A stretch of 34,577 nt of DNA from Candidatus Accumulibacter sp. 66-26 (GTDB lineage Bacteria; Pseudomonadota; Gammaproteobacteria; Burkholderiales; Rhodocyclaceae): positions 1 to 34,577 of the forward strand of contig MKUH01000046.1 in NCBI GenBank assembly GCA_001897745.1, given 5' to 3'. The notes under the pieces are model-generated. The model was not told where the DNA came from and did not search any database. It saw only the letters and a list, made by a program, of their open reading frames with translations. Positions 1-8,894 of this stretch are shown here, piece after piece; positions within the stretch are counted from its first letter, which is position 1, and each line of letters begins with the position of its first letter. A program made the translations under genes and the position numbers.

Positions 1-2
1 CC

Positions 3-1901
3 GCGGCGCCCGAAGCCGCCCTGCAGACGCAGGGCGACGCGCTCGGCGCGCGCCTGAAGCAGATTCTCGACGCGCAAGCGGCGCCCGCCTCTGCAGCAGG
101 CGCCGACGACGCCGGCGAGGGGCACCCGGCCCTGGCCGACGCGGAAGTCGAGGTATCGGGCGGCGGCATCGTCGTCACCGACAGCTGGCACATCTCGGTG
201 CGCTTCGGCGAAAACGTCCTGCGCGGCGGCATGGACCCGCTCTCCTTCATCCGCTACCTCGCCTCGCTGGGCGAGATACTCGGCATCGAAACGATCACCG
301 ACGCGATGCCGGCGGCCGCCGAGATGGACCCGGAATCGTGCTACATCGGATTCGAGATCCGCCTGCAGACGCGCGCCTCGAAGGCCGACATCGAACGCGT
401 CTTCGACTTCGTGCGCGACGACTGCGACCTGCGCATCCTGGCGCCGAACAGCAAGCTCTCGGAATACATCAAGCACATCCAGGAACTGCCCGAGGACACC
501 ATGCGCCTGGGCGAAATCCTGGTGCGCTGCGGCGCCCTGACGCAGGCCGAAGTCGACCAGGGGCTGCTCGAACAGCGCACCGCGTCCGACACCGGAGAAA
601 CGACCGGCGAAGGCTCGGCCGCCCATCAGCTCGGCGAAATACTGGTGGACCACAAAGTGGTCCACAAGGAAATCGTCGATGCCGCCGTCGTCAAGCAGGC
701 CCAGGTGCACGACAAGAAGGCGAAGGAAGCGCGACTCGTCCGCGTGCAGGCCGACAAGCTTGACCAGCTGATCGACCTCGTCGGCGAACTCGTGATCGCC
801 GGCGCCTCGGCCAACCTGCTGGCGCAGAAGAGCCGGCAGAGCGACCTCGTCGAAGCAACCTCGGTGCTCTCGCGCCTCGTCGAAGACATCCGCGACTCGG
901 CGCTGCAACTGCGCATGGTGCAGATCGGCGAAACCTTCACGCGCTTCAACCGCGTCGTGCGCGACACCGCGAAGGAGCTCGGCAAGGAAATCGAGCTGTC
1001 GATCAGCGGCGCCGACACCGAACTCGACAAGTCGGTCGTCGAAAAGATCGGCGATCCGCTGATGCACCTCGTGCGCAACTCGCTCGATCACGGCATCGAA
1101 GCCGCCGCGCTGCGCCTCGAACGCGGCAAGCCGGCCTGCGGCCGCGTCTCGCTCAACGCCTTCCACGACTCGGGCAGCATCGTCATCCAGATCGCCGACG
1201 ACGGCGGCGGCCTGAACAAGGACAAGATCCACGCCAAGGCGCTCGAGCGCGGGCTGATCCAGCCGGGGCAGGCGCTCTCCGACAACGAAGTGGTCAATCT
1301 CATTTTCGAACCCGGCTTCTCGACCGTCGACAAGGTTTCCAACCTGTCGGGACGCGGCGTCGGCATGGACGTCGTGCGACGCAACATCCAGGCGCTGCGG
1401 GGAAGCGTGGAAGTCGATACGGTCGAGGGCCAAGGCACCACCTTCACCATCCGCCTGCCGCTCACGCTGGCCATCATCGACGGCTTCCTGGTCGGCGTCG
1501 GCAAGGCCGCCTACGTCGTCCCGCTCGACAGCGTGGTCGAGTGCATCGAACTCAAGGACGTCCCGGTCGGCCGCAGCTTCCTCAACCTGCGCGGCGAAGC
1601 GCTGCCCTTCCTGCGCCTGCGCGAGCTGTTCGAGATCGAAGGCGAAAGCCCGGTCCGCGAAAACATCGTCGTCGTGCATTTCGGTGGCCGCAAGGCGGGC
1701 ATCGTGGTCGACCAGCTGATGGGCGAATTCCAGACGGTCATCAAGCCCCTCGGCGCCATGTTCCGCCATTTGCGCGGCATCGGCGGCTCGACCATCCTGG
1801 GCAGCGGCGACGTCGCGCTGATCCTCGACGTCGCGGCGCTCGTCCATGGCGCGACGCAGGCCGAGGAGCGACAGCTGCTGCCGACGCCGCAGCACCATTG
1901 A
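3..1901 (+). CDS. cheA: Chemotaxis histidine kinase CheA, 5' end missing
   Basis: The frame is open from the left window edge, so the N-terminal HPt domain lies outside. CheA autophosphorylates in complex with receptors and CheW and passes phosphate to CheY and CheB. The visible part starts with a linker, then a P2-like response-regulator-binding domain (around WHISVRFGENVLRGG), then two short helical repeats that each contain LGEILV. The P3 dimerisation helix follows (RVQADKLDQLIDLVGELVIA). The kinase core shows the N box HLVRNSLDHGIE, the G1 box DDGGG and the G2 box GRGVGMDVV. A CheW-like P5 domain closes the protein. It is first in the visible part of the chemotaxis operon, 45 bp before the MCP gene. 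The LGEILV repeats are an unusual insertion between P2 and P3. The identification is secure. Confidence 0.96.
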   Translation, partial: AAPEAALQTQGDALGARLKQILDAQAAPASAAGADDAGEGHPALADAEVEVSGGGIVVTDSWHISVRFGENVLRGGMDPLSFIRYLASLGEILGIETITDAMPAAAEMDPESCYIGFEIRLQTRASKADIERVFDFVRDDCDLRILAPNSKLSEYIKHIQELPEDTMRLGEILVRCGALTQAEVDQGLLEQRTASDTGETTGEGSAAHQLGEILVDHKVVHKEIVDAAVVKQAQVHDKKAKEARLVRVQADKLDQLIDLVGELVIAGASANLLAQKSRQSDLVEATSVLSRLVEDIRDSALQLRMVQIGETFTRFNRVVRDTAKELGKEIELSISGADTELDKSVVEKIGDPLMHLVRNSLDHGIEAAALRLERGKPACGRVSLNAFHDSGSIVIQIADDGGGLNKDKIHAKALERGLIQPGQALSDNEVVNLIFEPGFSTVDKVSNLSGRGVGMDVVRRNIQALRGSVEVDTVEGQGTTFTIRLPLTLAIIDGFLVGVGKAAYVVPLDSVVECIELKDVPVGRSFLNLRGEALPFLRLRELFEIEGESPVRENIVVVHFGGRKAGIVVDQLMGEFQTVIKPLGAMFRHLRGIGGSTILGSGDVALILDVAALVHGATQAEERQLLPTPQHH

Positions 1902-1946
1902 GCTTCACTGAATTACGCTTAGACCTTCCCCTTTGAGAGAAAAACC

Positions 1947-3569
1947 ATGTTCAAGAATCTGAAAATCGGAATCCGGCTGGGCATCGGCTTCGGCTTCGTG
2001 CTCGTGCTCCTGCTCGTCATATCCACGCTTTCCTACACTCGCGTCATCGCCCTGAACGATGAAATCCACGGCCTCGTAAACGACCGTTTCCCGAAAACGG
2101 TCGCCGCCAACGACATCATCGACCAGCTCAACCTGGCTGCACAGGCCACGCGCAACGCCCTGCTGACCAGCAAGCCGGAAGAAGCGCAGGCCGAACTCGG
2201 ACGCATCCCCGCGGCCAGCAAGATCATTTCCGAGCGTCTGGAAATGCTCGACAAGACGATCAACCTGGACGAAGGCAAGCGAATCCTCGGCGTCATGACC
2301 GAGATGCGCAAGGAATACGTCGTCGATCTCAACAAGCTGCGCGAACTGATCGCCGCGGGCAAGCGCGACGAGGCGACGACGCTGATGATGGGGCACATGA
2401 GCAAGTCGCAGGCCGACTACATCGGCTCGATCAACAAGCTGATCCAGTTCCAGACCGAACTGATGACGAGCACCGGAAAACGCGCCAACGAAGCGGCGGA
2501 AAGCGCCAAGAACCTGATCCTCGCGCTGTCGATCGGCGCCATCCTGATCGCCCTCGGCTTCGCCCTCTGGGTCACCCGCTCGATCGCGCGGCCGATCAAC
2601 GAGGCTGTGCACGCCGCCAGCCGCCTCGCCGAAGGCGACCTCACCGTCAAGCTGGAAAACGACAGCAAGGACGAAGTCGGCATGCTGATGGGCGCCATGC
2701 AGAACATGATCGGCAAGCTGACGCAGATCATCGGCGAAGTGCGCAACGCCGCCGACAACCTGACCAACGCCGCCGGCCAGGTCTCCGCAACCGCCCAGTC
2801 GCTCTCGCAGTCGTCGAGCGAGCAGGCGGCCAGCGTCGAGGAAACCACCTCGTCGATGGAGCAGATGACCGCCTCGATCTCGCAGAACACCGAGAACGCC
2901 AAGGTCACCGACAACATGGCCTCGAAGGCCGCCAGCGAAGCGACCGAAGGCGGCGAAGCCGTCGGCCAGACGGTCGAAGCGATGAAGAGCATCGCCGACA
3001 AGATCGGCATCATCGACGACATCGCCTACCAGACCAATCTGCTGGCGCTCAACGCCGCCATCGAAGCGGCGCGCGCCGGCGAGCACGGCAAGGGCTTCGC
3101 CGTCGTCGCCGCCGAGGTGCGCAAGCTGGCCGAGCGCTCGCAGGTCGCCGCGCAGGAAATCGGCAGCCTCGCCTCGTCGTCGGTCAAGCAGGCCGAACGC
3201 GCCGGCACGCTGCTCTCCGAAATGGTCCCGACGATCCGCAAGACCTCGGATCTCGTGCAGGAAATCGCCTCCGCCTCGTCCGAGCAGTCGACCGGCGTCA
3301 CCCAGATCAACGGCGCCATGGGTCAGCTAAACCAGGCCACGCAGCAGAACGCCTCGGCCTCCGAGGAACTCGCCGCGACCGCCGAGGAACTCGGCTCGCA
3401 GGCCGAGCAGCTGCAGCAGACGATGACCTTCTTCCACCTCGACGACAGCCCGCGCGCCGCCGCCAGCTTCGCTCCCCCGGCCCGCCCGCAGCACCGCGCA
3501 CCGGCCGTCCGCACGGCCGCCCGCGCAGCGCCGGCGCAGATCAACGAGAGCGACTTCGAACGCTACTAA
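1947..3569 (+). CDS. Methyl-accepting chemotaxis protein with C-terminal CheR-docking-type motif
   Basis: This 540-aa chemoreceptor has an inner-membrane helix at about residues 10-29, a mostly helical periplasmic domain of about 160 residues of the four-helix-bundle kind, a second membrane helix at about 190-210, a HAMP domain to about 263 and a long cytoplasmic coiled coil. The signalling tip ([20 protein letters not shown]) is canonical. After a Pro/Ala-rich linker the protein ends in DFERY, which fits the x-aromatic-x-x-aromatic pattern of pentapeptides that tether CheR. The start is supported by a GAGAGAAAA ribosome site 5 bases upstream. The gene lies between cheA and cheW. The ligand cannot be told from the sequence. 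Confidence 0.95.
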   Translation: MFKNLKIGIRLGIGFGFVLVLLLVISTLSYTRVIALNDEIHGLVNDRFPKTVAANDIIDQLNLAAQATRNALLTSKPEEAQAELGRIPAASKIISERLEMLDKTINLDEGKRILGVMTEMRKEYVVDLNKLRELIAAGKRDEATTLMMGHMSKSQADYIGSINKLIQFQTELMTSTGKRANEAAESAKNLILALSIGAILIALGFALWVTRSIARPINEAVHAASRLAEGDLTVKLENDSKDEVGMLMGAMQNMIGKLTQIIGEVRNAADNLTNAAGQVSATAQSLSQSSSEQAASVEETTSSMEQMTASISQNTENAKVTDNMASKAASEATEGGEAVGQTVEAMKSIADKIGIIDDIAYQTNLLALNAAIEAARAGEHGKGFAVVAAEVRKLAERSQVAAQEIGSLASSSVKQAERAGTLLSEMVPTIRKTSDLVQEIASASSEQSTGVTQINGAMGQLNQATQQNASASEELAATAEELGSQAEQLQQTMTFFHLDDSPRAAASFAPPARPQHRAPAVRTAARAAPAQINESDFERY

Positions 3570-3580
3570 GGAACCGCCAG

Positions 3581-4141
3581 ATGAGCCAGATGAATCAGCT
3601 CGTGCCCGCCAAGAGCGGCATCGCCCTGCAGGCGACCGAAGTCCCCGCCCAGTACCTCACCTTCACGCTGGGCGGCGAGATGTTTGCCGTCGGCATCCTC
3701 AACGTCAAGGAAATCATCGAGTACGGCAATCTGACCGAAATCCCGATGATGCCGCCCTTCATTCGCGGCGTGATCAATCTGCGCGGCAGCGTCGTGCCGG
3801 TCATCGATCTCGCGGCGCGCTTCGGCGGCCAGAAGACCGGGGCGACGCGCCGCACGTGCATCGTCATCGTCGAAGTGCCGGACGCCGACACCCGCCACGA
3901 CATCGGCATCATGGTCGACGCGGTCTCGGAAGTGCTGGAGATCCCGGCGGGCGAAATCGAACCGCCGCCGGCCTTCGGCGCCAAGATCCGCGCCGACTTC
4001 ATCTTCGGCATGGGCAAGGTGGCCGGCAAGTTCGTGATCATCCTCAATATCGACAAGGTGCTCTCGGTCGAGGAAATCGCCCTCCTCACCGGCAGCGAAG
4101 CCGTCCTGCCGGAAGCGGCCGCCCTCCCCGGCGTCGCCTAG
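3581..4141 (+). CDS. cheW: Chemotaxis coupling protein CheW
   Basis: This 186-aa protein is a single CheW-like domain (QYLTFTLGGEMFAVGILNVKEI, then IPMMPPFIRGVINLRGSVVPVIDL). Such proteins bridge receptors and CheA on the cytoplasmic face of the membrane. The IRGVINLRG segment is the hallmark of the fold. It begins 11 bp after the MCP stop codon, so the two are almost certainly co-transcribed. The roughly 20-residue N-terminal and 15-residue Ala/Pro-rich C-terminal extensions are ordinary for proteobacterial CheW. A 74-bp GC-rich gap follows before the first cheD. Confidence 0.96.
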   Translation: MSQMNQLVPAKSGIALQATEVPAQYLTFTLGGEMFAVGILNVKEIIEYGNLTEIPMMPPFIRGVINLRGSVVPVIDLAARFGGQKTGATRRTCIVIVEVPDADTRHDIGIMVDAVSEVLEIPAGEIEPPPAFGAKIRADFIFGMGKVAGKFVIILNIDKVLSVEEIALLTGSEAVLPEAAALPGVA

Positions 4142-4215
4142 CCGCCCGCTGTTCCAGCGCCCGCCGGCGCGCCCCCGGGCGCGGCCGGCGGATTCCAGAA
4201 AGCCCCGCGTCCGCC

Positions 4216-4809
4216 ATGGACTACAGCAAGCTGCCGAGCAAGGAAATCGAACGCCTCGCGCTCAACGTCGCGCCCGGCGCCTGGGCCGTCGAGCGCGAGC
4301 GGCCGCTGTCGACCCTGCTCGGTTCCTGCGTCGCCGTCTGCCTGTTCGATCCGCAGAAACGCATCGGCGGCATCAACCACTTCATGCTGCCGAACCTGCA
4401 GCGCCACCGCCACGGCGACGTCGATTCGCTGCTTTCCGGCGCCTACGCCATGGAGGCCCTGCTCAACGCCCTGCTGCAGCAGGGCGCGCGCAAGCCGTGC
4501 CTGCAGGCCAAGGCCTTCGGCGGCGGCACCATCATCGAAAGCGCCGAGCAGTCGCTCGGCATCGGCCTGCGCAATGCGCGCTTCACCGAGGAATGGCTGG
4601 CGCGCGAGGGCATTCCGCTGCTCGCCTCCGACTTCCTCGGTCCCTGGTCGCGCAAGGTGCTGTTCCTGCCGGCCAGCGGCGACGCCTACTGCAAGCGCAT
4701 GGTGACCAATATGGCCACGGCCGGACTGATCGAGCGCGAAGAGCGCGCCTACGCCGAATCGCTGCTCAAGAAACCCGCCGTTCCCGAGAAAAAGATCGAA
4801 CTGTTTTGA
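4216..4809 (+). CDS. cheD: Receptor glutamine deamidase CheD, first copy
   Basis: The 197-aa product has the CheD core: [14 protein letters not shown] with the conserved Thr and catalytic Cys, then GGINHFMLP with the catalytic His, then KAFGGG. CheD deamidates glutamine residues of chemoreceptors and can act with CheC-type phosphatases. The ATG at 4216 places the conserved core about 35 residues in, with a short N-terminal extension. The stop codon overlaps the cheR start (TGATG). A second CheD gene lies immediately after cheR. The two copies differ in length and outside the core, so they are not a recent tandem duplication. Confidence 0.95.
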   Translation: MDYSKLPSKEIERLALNVAPGAWAVERERPLSTLLGSCVAVCLFDPQKRIGGINHFMLPNLQRHRHGDVDSLLSGAYAMEALLNALLQQGARKPCLQAKAFGGGTIIESAEQSLGIGLRNARFTEEWLAREGIPLLASDFLGPWSRKVLFLPASGDAYCKRMVTNMATAGLIEREERAYAESLLKKPAVPEKKIELF

Positions 4810-5618
4810 TGAACGAAACCGCCATCACCAACCAGGAATTCGCCCTCTTCCAGCGCCTGATCTACAAGATCGCCGGCATCAGCCTGAGCGACGCCAAGAA
4901 GGTGCTGCTCGTCGGCCGTTTGACGCGCCGTCTCAAGCTGCACGGACTGGAAACCTTCACCCAGTACTACCGCATGCTGGCGGACGGCGGAAACGCCGAG
5001 GAACTGCAGGCGATGGTCGATCTGCTGACGACCAACGAAACCTATTTCTTCCGCGAACCGCAGCACTTCGATTTCCTGCGCGACGACATCCTGCACCGGC
5101 GGCGCGGCGGCTCGCCTTTTCGCGTCTGGAGCGCCGCCAGTTCGAGCGGCGAGGAAGCCTATTCGCTGGCCATGGCGCTCGCCGAGCATCTGCCCGATAC
5201 TCCCTGGGAGGTGATCGGCTCGGACATCAGCACGCACGTGCTGGCCAAGGCGGCGACCGGACACTACCCGCTGGCGCGCACCGACGGCATTCCCCCGGCG
5301 TGGATGAAGAAGTACTGCCTGAAGGGCGTGCGCTCGCACGCCGGCACGCTGCTGATCGTACCCGAGCTGCGCAAGCGCACCCACTTCTACCAGATCAACC
5401 TGACGCAGCCCGTGACCGCCGACATCGGCGAGTTCGACGTGATCTTTCTGCGCAACGTGATGATCTATTTCGACCCGGAAACGAAGCGCAAGGTCGTGCA
5501 CAATCTGCTGCCCCGCCTGCGCTCCGGCGGCTATTTCATCATCGGCCACTCGGAAACGCTGAACGGGATCACCGACCGCCTGCAGGCCATCCGCCCGACC
5601 ATCTACCAGAAGCCATGA
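4809..5618 (+). CDS. cheR: Chemotaxis protein methyltransferase CheR
   Basis: This 269-aa S-adenosylmethionine-dependent enzyme methylates glutamates of chemoreceptors. The N-terminal helical domain contains TTNETYFFREPQHF, and the Rossmann domain contains VWSAASSSGEEAYSLAM, both diagnostic of CheR. FLRNVMIYFD near the C-terminus is the typical late motif. There are no TPR repeats or other extra domains. Translation is coupled to the preceding cheD through a TGATG overlap and to the second cheD through an ATGA overlap. The likely partner is the MCP encoded upstream, which ends in a CheR-docking-type pentapeptide. Confidence 0.96.
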   Translation: MNETAITNQEFALFQRLIYKIAGISLSDAKKVLLVGRLTRRLKLHGLETFTQYYRMLADGGNAEELQAMVDLLTTNETYFFREPQHFDFLRDDILHRRRGGSPFRVWSAASSSGEEAYSLAMALAEHLPDTPWEVIGSDISTHVLAKAATGHYPLARTDGIPPAWMKKYCLKGVRSHAGTLLIVPELRKRTHFYQINLTQPVTADIGEFDVIFLRNVMIYFDPETKRKVVHNLLPRLRSGGYFIIGHSETLNGITDRLQAIRPTIYQKP

Positions 5619-6142
5619 CGCAGCTCGCCACCCCGCCCGCCGACGAACGGCATGCCGTCTTCCTGGACCCCGGCGACTTCCATTTCGGCGGCGCCGGGAC
5701 GCGCATTTCGACGCTGCTCGGCTCCTGCGTCTCGATCACCCTCTGGCACCCGCGCGCGCGCATCGGCGGCATGTGCCACTACATGCTCGCGGAACGTCCG
5801 CGCCGGATCGCCGCCGCGCCGGACGGACGCTACGCGGACGAAGCCTTCGCGCTCTTCCTGCAGGCGGTGCGCGCCGCCGGCACCCGGCCCGGCGAATACC
5901 AGGCCAAGCTGTTCGGCGGCGCCAACATGTTCCGCAGCGGCGCCGAGAGCAGCCTGGACATCGGCGCGCGCAACATCGACGCCGGCCGCCGCCTGCTCGC
6001 CGCGCACCACGTCACCCTGGTCGCCGAGCATGTCGGCGGCAGCGGTCGCCGCAAACTGCATTTCGACATCGGCAACGGCAACGTTTGGCTGGCTTTCCCC
6101 GAAGGATCGGGGGCACAGATCAGGAACACCTTCTATGGCTGA
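5615..6142 (+). CDS. cheD: Receptor glutamine deamidase CheD, second copy
   Basis: The product of 175 aa again carries all CheD catalytic elements: [15 protein letters not shown] (Thr and Cys), [10 protein letters not shown] (His) and KLFGGANMF. It is about 20 residues shorter than the first CheD, mainly at the C-terminus, and diverges outside the core. It starts inside the cheR stop codon (ATGA) and ends 8 bases inside cheB, so it belongs to the same transcript. Possible roles are deamidation of a different receptor set or formation of a mixed population of CheD enzymes. I infer that both are active because neither lacks a catalytic residue. Confidence 0.94.
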   Translation: MTQLATPPADERHAVFLDPGDFHFGGAGTRISTLLGSCVSITLWHPRARIGGMCHYMLAERPRRIAAAPDGRYADEAFALFLQAVRAAGTRPGEYQAKLFGGANMFRSGAESSLDIGARNIDAGRRLLAAHHVTLVAEHVGGSGRRKLHFDIGNGNVWLAFPEGSGAQIRNTFYG

Positions 6143-7247
6143 AAAGAAAATCACCGTCCTCATCGTCGACGATTCCGCGGTCGTGCGCCAGGTCGTCTCG
6201 CAGGCGCTGGCCGCCGACCCCGGCATCGAGGTGATCGGCACCGCGTCCGATCCGCTCTTCGCGCTCACCAAGATGAAAGCGCGCTGGCCCGACGTGCTCG
6301 TCATCGACATCGAAATGCCGCGCATGGACGGCATCACTTTCCTGCGCAAGATCATGGCCGAGCGCCCGACCCCCGTGGTCGTCTGCTCCTCGCTCGCCGA
6401 GCAGGACGCGCAAGCCACCTTCGAAGCGCTCTCGGCCGGCGCGCTGAGCATCATCACCAAGCCCAAGGTCGGCCTCAAGGGCTTTCTCGAAGATTCGTCG
6501 AACGACATCGTGCACGCCGTGCGCAGCGCCGCGCGCGCCAATCTGCGCGCCATCCGCAGCGCGCCGCCGACGCCGGCCGCCGGCGCCGCTGCGGCTGCGG
6601 CGCTCAACCGCCCCAAGCTGTCGGCCGACGCCATGCTCGCGCCGCCCGCCGGCAACGCCATGGCGCGCACGACCGACCAGGTGATCGCCATCGGCACCTC
6701 GACCGGCGGCACGCAGGCGCTCGAAGCCGTCCTCACCCGCCTGCCGGCGACCAACCTGGGCATCGTCATCGTCCAGCACATGCCGGAAAAGTTCACCGCG
6801 ATGTTCGCCGCACGCCTCAACGGCCTGTGCCAGATCGAGGTGCGCGAGGCGCAGAACGGCGACCGCGTGATTCCCGGACGCGCCCTGATCGCCCCCGGCG
6901 GGCGCCACATGATGCTCAAGCGCAACGGCGCCCAGTACGTCGTCGAAGTCGTCGACGGACCGCTGATCAACCGCCACAAGCCCTCGGTCGACGTCCTCTT
7001 CCGCTCGGTGGCCAAGTTCGCCGGCGCCAACGCGCTCGGCATCATCATGACCGGCATGGGCGACGACGGCGCGCGCGGCCTCAAGGAAATGCGCGATACC
7101 GGCGCCCGCACCATCGCCCAGGACGAGGCCAGCTGCGTCGTGTTCGGCATGCCCAAGGAGGCGATCAAGCTCGGCGCCGCCGAGCAGACGCTGCCGCTCG
7201 ACCAGATTCCGGGCGCCATCATCGCGCACGGCCGGCAATTTTCCTGA
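6135..7247 (+). CDS. cheB: Chemotaxis response regulator protein-glutamate methylesterase CheB
   Basis: This 370-aa protein has an N-terminal receiver domain ([10 protein letters not shown]; phospho-acceptor Asp at about residue 58 in DIEMPRMDG), an Ala/Pro-rich linker at about 140-175 and a C-terminal methylesterase. The catalytic triad is visible as Ser189 in GTSTGG, His215 in VQHMPE and Asp311 in GMGDDGA. CheB removes receptor methyl groups and also deamidates receptors. The gene overlaps the second cheD by 8 bases and is the last chemotaxis gene of the operon. A hairpin follows in the gap before the HDOD gene. Confidence 0.97.
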   Translation: MAEKKITVLIVDDSAVVRQVVSQALAADPGIEVIGTASDPLFALTKMKARWPDVLVIDIEMPRMDGITFLRKIMAERPTPVVVCSSLAEQDAQATFEALSAGALSIITKPKVGLKGFLEDSSNDIVHAVRSAARANLRAIRSAPPTPAAGAAAAAALNRPKLSADAMLAPPAGNAMARTTDQVIAIGTSTGGTQALEAVLTRLPATNLGIVIVQHMPEKFTAMFAARLNGLCQIEVREAQNGDRVIPGRALIAPGGRHMMLKRNGAQYVVEVVDGPLINRHKPSVDVLFRSVAKFAGANALGIIMTGMGDDGARGLKEMRDTGARTIAQDEASCVVFGMPKEAIKLGAAEQTLPLDQIPGAIIAHGRQFS

Positions 7248-7268
7248 AGCGCGCGGGCAACCCGCCGC

Positions 7269-7299
7269 GCGGTGCCGTCCCGGCCGCCGGCGGCACCGC
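7269..7299 (+). terminator. Hairpin after cheB, possible operon end
   Basis: A perfect 9-bp stem, GCGGTGCCG with CGGCACCGC, encloses a 13-nt loop. It begins about 20 bases after the cheB stop. There is no run of T after it, so it may be a weak or Rho-assisted terminator or only an RNA-stabilising structure. Confidence 0.4.
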
Positions 7300-7407
7300 T
7301 TGCGGGGCGTGCGGGCTACGAGTACCATCGGCGCCATAAAGGTGTGCGCCGGTTGAAAATCAAACAATTAGCGCATTTTTCTCACGCGTTCATTGAAGTC
7401 GACAGCC

Positions 7408-8274
7408 ATGCTCGAACATCCTTTGCAAGATCTGGAATCCTGGGTGCTGTATTTCAGTGGCGCGGAGCTGCCGATCCTGCGCCAGACCGCTCGCCGGCTC
7501 GAAGAGGCGCAGCGCAACATCGACGAAGTCAGCGGCCGCGACATCGCCCACATCGTCTTGCAGGACCCGCTGATGGCCGTGCGCGTCCTCGCCTACATCC
7601 AGCCCTTCGTCGGCAAGCGTTTGCGCTCGGACATCACGACGATCGGCAGCGCGGTGATGATGCTCGGCGTCGAGCCCTTCTTCCGCAAGTTCGAAAGCCC
7701 GGTCACCATCGAGGCCATGCTCGGCGACGAGCCGCAGGCCCTGCTCGGCGCGCTGCAGGTCATCCGCCGCGCGCAACGCGCCTCGCGCTACGCGCACGAC
7801 TGGGCCTTCGCCCGGCACGACGTCAATGTCGAGGAAGTCGCGCTCGCCGCGCTCCTGCACGACCTCGCCGAAACCCTCCTGTGCTGCTTCGCGCCCAAGC
7901 TGACGCAGCGCATCCGCGCCATGCAGCAGGCCGACAGCACGCTGCGCAGCGCCGCCGCGCAGGAAACGGTTCTCGGCATCCAGGCCTTCGACCTGCAGCT
8001 CGCGCTGTGCCGCGCCTGGCACCTGCCCGAACTGCTCAAGACGCTGATGGACGACGCCCACGCCGACAAGCCGCGCGTGCAGAACGTTACGCTCGCGGTC
8101 AACCTCGCGCGCCACTCGGCCAACGGCTGGGACGACGCCGCGCTGCCCGACGACTACACGGCGATCGAGCAGCTCCTGCACATCAACCGCGAAACGCTGT
8201 TCGCCCGCCTGCGCATCCCCCCCGAGTTCCTGCCGCCGTCTCCGCCGGACGAGGACGAAGCGCCGGCGCAGTGA
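7408..8274 (+). CDS. HDOD domain protein
   Basis: The 288-aa protein is built around an HDOD domain, a non-catalytic relative of the HD phosphohydrolases found in bacterial signalling proteins. Visible pieces are the N-terminal helices (LPILRQTARRLEEAQ), IVLQDPLMAVRVLAYI, ITTIGSAVMMLGVEPFF and LAALLHDLAETLL. In the last of these the HD pair is present but the rest of the metal site is not recognisable. The ATG at 7408 is preferred to an upstream TTG because it keeps the usual family N-terminus. The gene follows cheB by 160 bp. A signalling role connected with motility or cyclic-di-GMP is a guess from the neighbours. Confidence 0.85.
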   Translation: MLEHPLQDLESWVLYFSGAELPILRQTARRLEEAQRNIDEVSGRDIAHIVLQDPLMAVRVLAYIQPFVGKRLRSDITTIGSAVMMLGVEPFFRKFESPVTIEAMLGDEPQALLGALQVIRRAQRASRYAHDWAFARHDVNVEEVALAALLHDLAETLLCCFAPKLTQRIRAMQQADSTLRSAAAQETVLGIQAFDLQLALCRAWHLPELLKTLMDDAHADKPRVQNVTLAVNLARHSANGWDDAALPDDYTAIEQLLHINRETLFARLRIPPEFLPPSPPDEDEAPAQ

Positions 8275-8302
8275 AGCCGCTTTCATCGTCAGGGAGAAAA
8301 AA

Positions 8303-8875
8303 ATGACCACCGGCACTCTGCTTTTTTCCGCCGCCGCCGGCGTTGCCGCGATCTACGGCATCCTGCTCTACAACGGCCTGGTCGGCCTCAAGCACGGCGT
8401 CGCCAAGGCCTGGGCCAACATCGACGTGCTGCTCAGGCAGCGTCACGACGAGCTGCCCAAGCTGGTCGAAGTGTGCAAGCAGTACAAGCAGTTCGAGCAG
8501 GACACGCTGCAGCGCGTGATCGAGGCCCGCTCGCGCGTGCAGAGCGCGCGCGAAACGCAGGACATGGGCGCGCTCGGCCAGGCCGAAGGTGCCCTGCGCA
8601 AGGGGCTGGGACAGATTTTCGCGGTCGCCGAAGCCTATCCCGAACTGCGCGCGAACGAGCACTTCATGCAGCTGCAAAGCCGCATCACCAGCCTGGAGAA
8701 CGGCATCGCCGACCGCCGCGAGCTGTACAACGAGGCGGTCAATCTCAACAACGTGCGCGTCGAGCAGTTCCCGGACGCCGTCCTCGCCCGCCTGTTCAGT
8801 TTCGAAGCCAAGCCGCTGCTCGAGTTCTCGGCGGCCGAGAAGGCCGACGTGAGCATGAAGCAGCTCTTCGACTGA
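8303..8875 (+). CDS. LemA family membrane protein
   Basis: This 190-aa protein has one N-terminal membrane helix (about residues 5-24) followed by the LemA helical domain. The family signature is visible in NGLVGLKHGVAKAWANIDVLLRQRHDELPKL and in the later NLNNVRVEQFPD. LemA proteins have an N-terminal anchor and a long helical bundle; their biochemical role is not settled. A strong ribosome site (AGGGAGAAAAAA) precedes the ATG. The next gene, 19 bp downstream, encodes a GIDE-domain membrane protein, a pairing that also occurs elsewhere, so the two probably work together at the membrane. Confidence 0.93.
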   Translation: MTTGTLLFSAAAGVAAIYGILLYNGLVGLKHGVAKAWANIDVLLRQRHDELPKLVEVCKQYKQFEQDTLQRVIEARSRVQSARETQDMGALGQAEGALRKGLGQIFAVAEAYPELRANEHFMQLQSRITSLENGIADRRELYNEAVNLNNVRVEQFPDAVLARLFSFEAKPLLEFSAAEKADVSMKQLFD

Positions 8876-8894
8876 ACGTTCCGCGCCCGCACCG

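Noticed and set aside
1905..3086. Long minus-strand open frame (393 codons) opposite the MCP gene
   Set aside because: It is the mirror of a high-GC coding frame, with Asp/His/Gly/Arg-rich shadow composition and no ribosome site. The MCP on the plus strand is certain.
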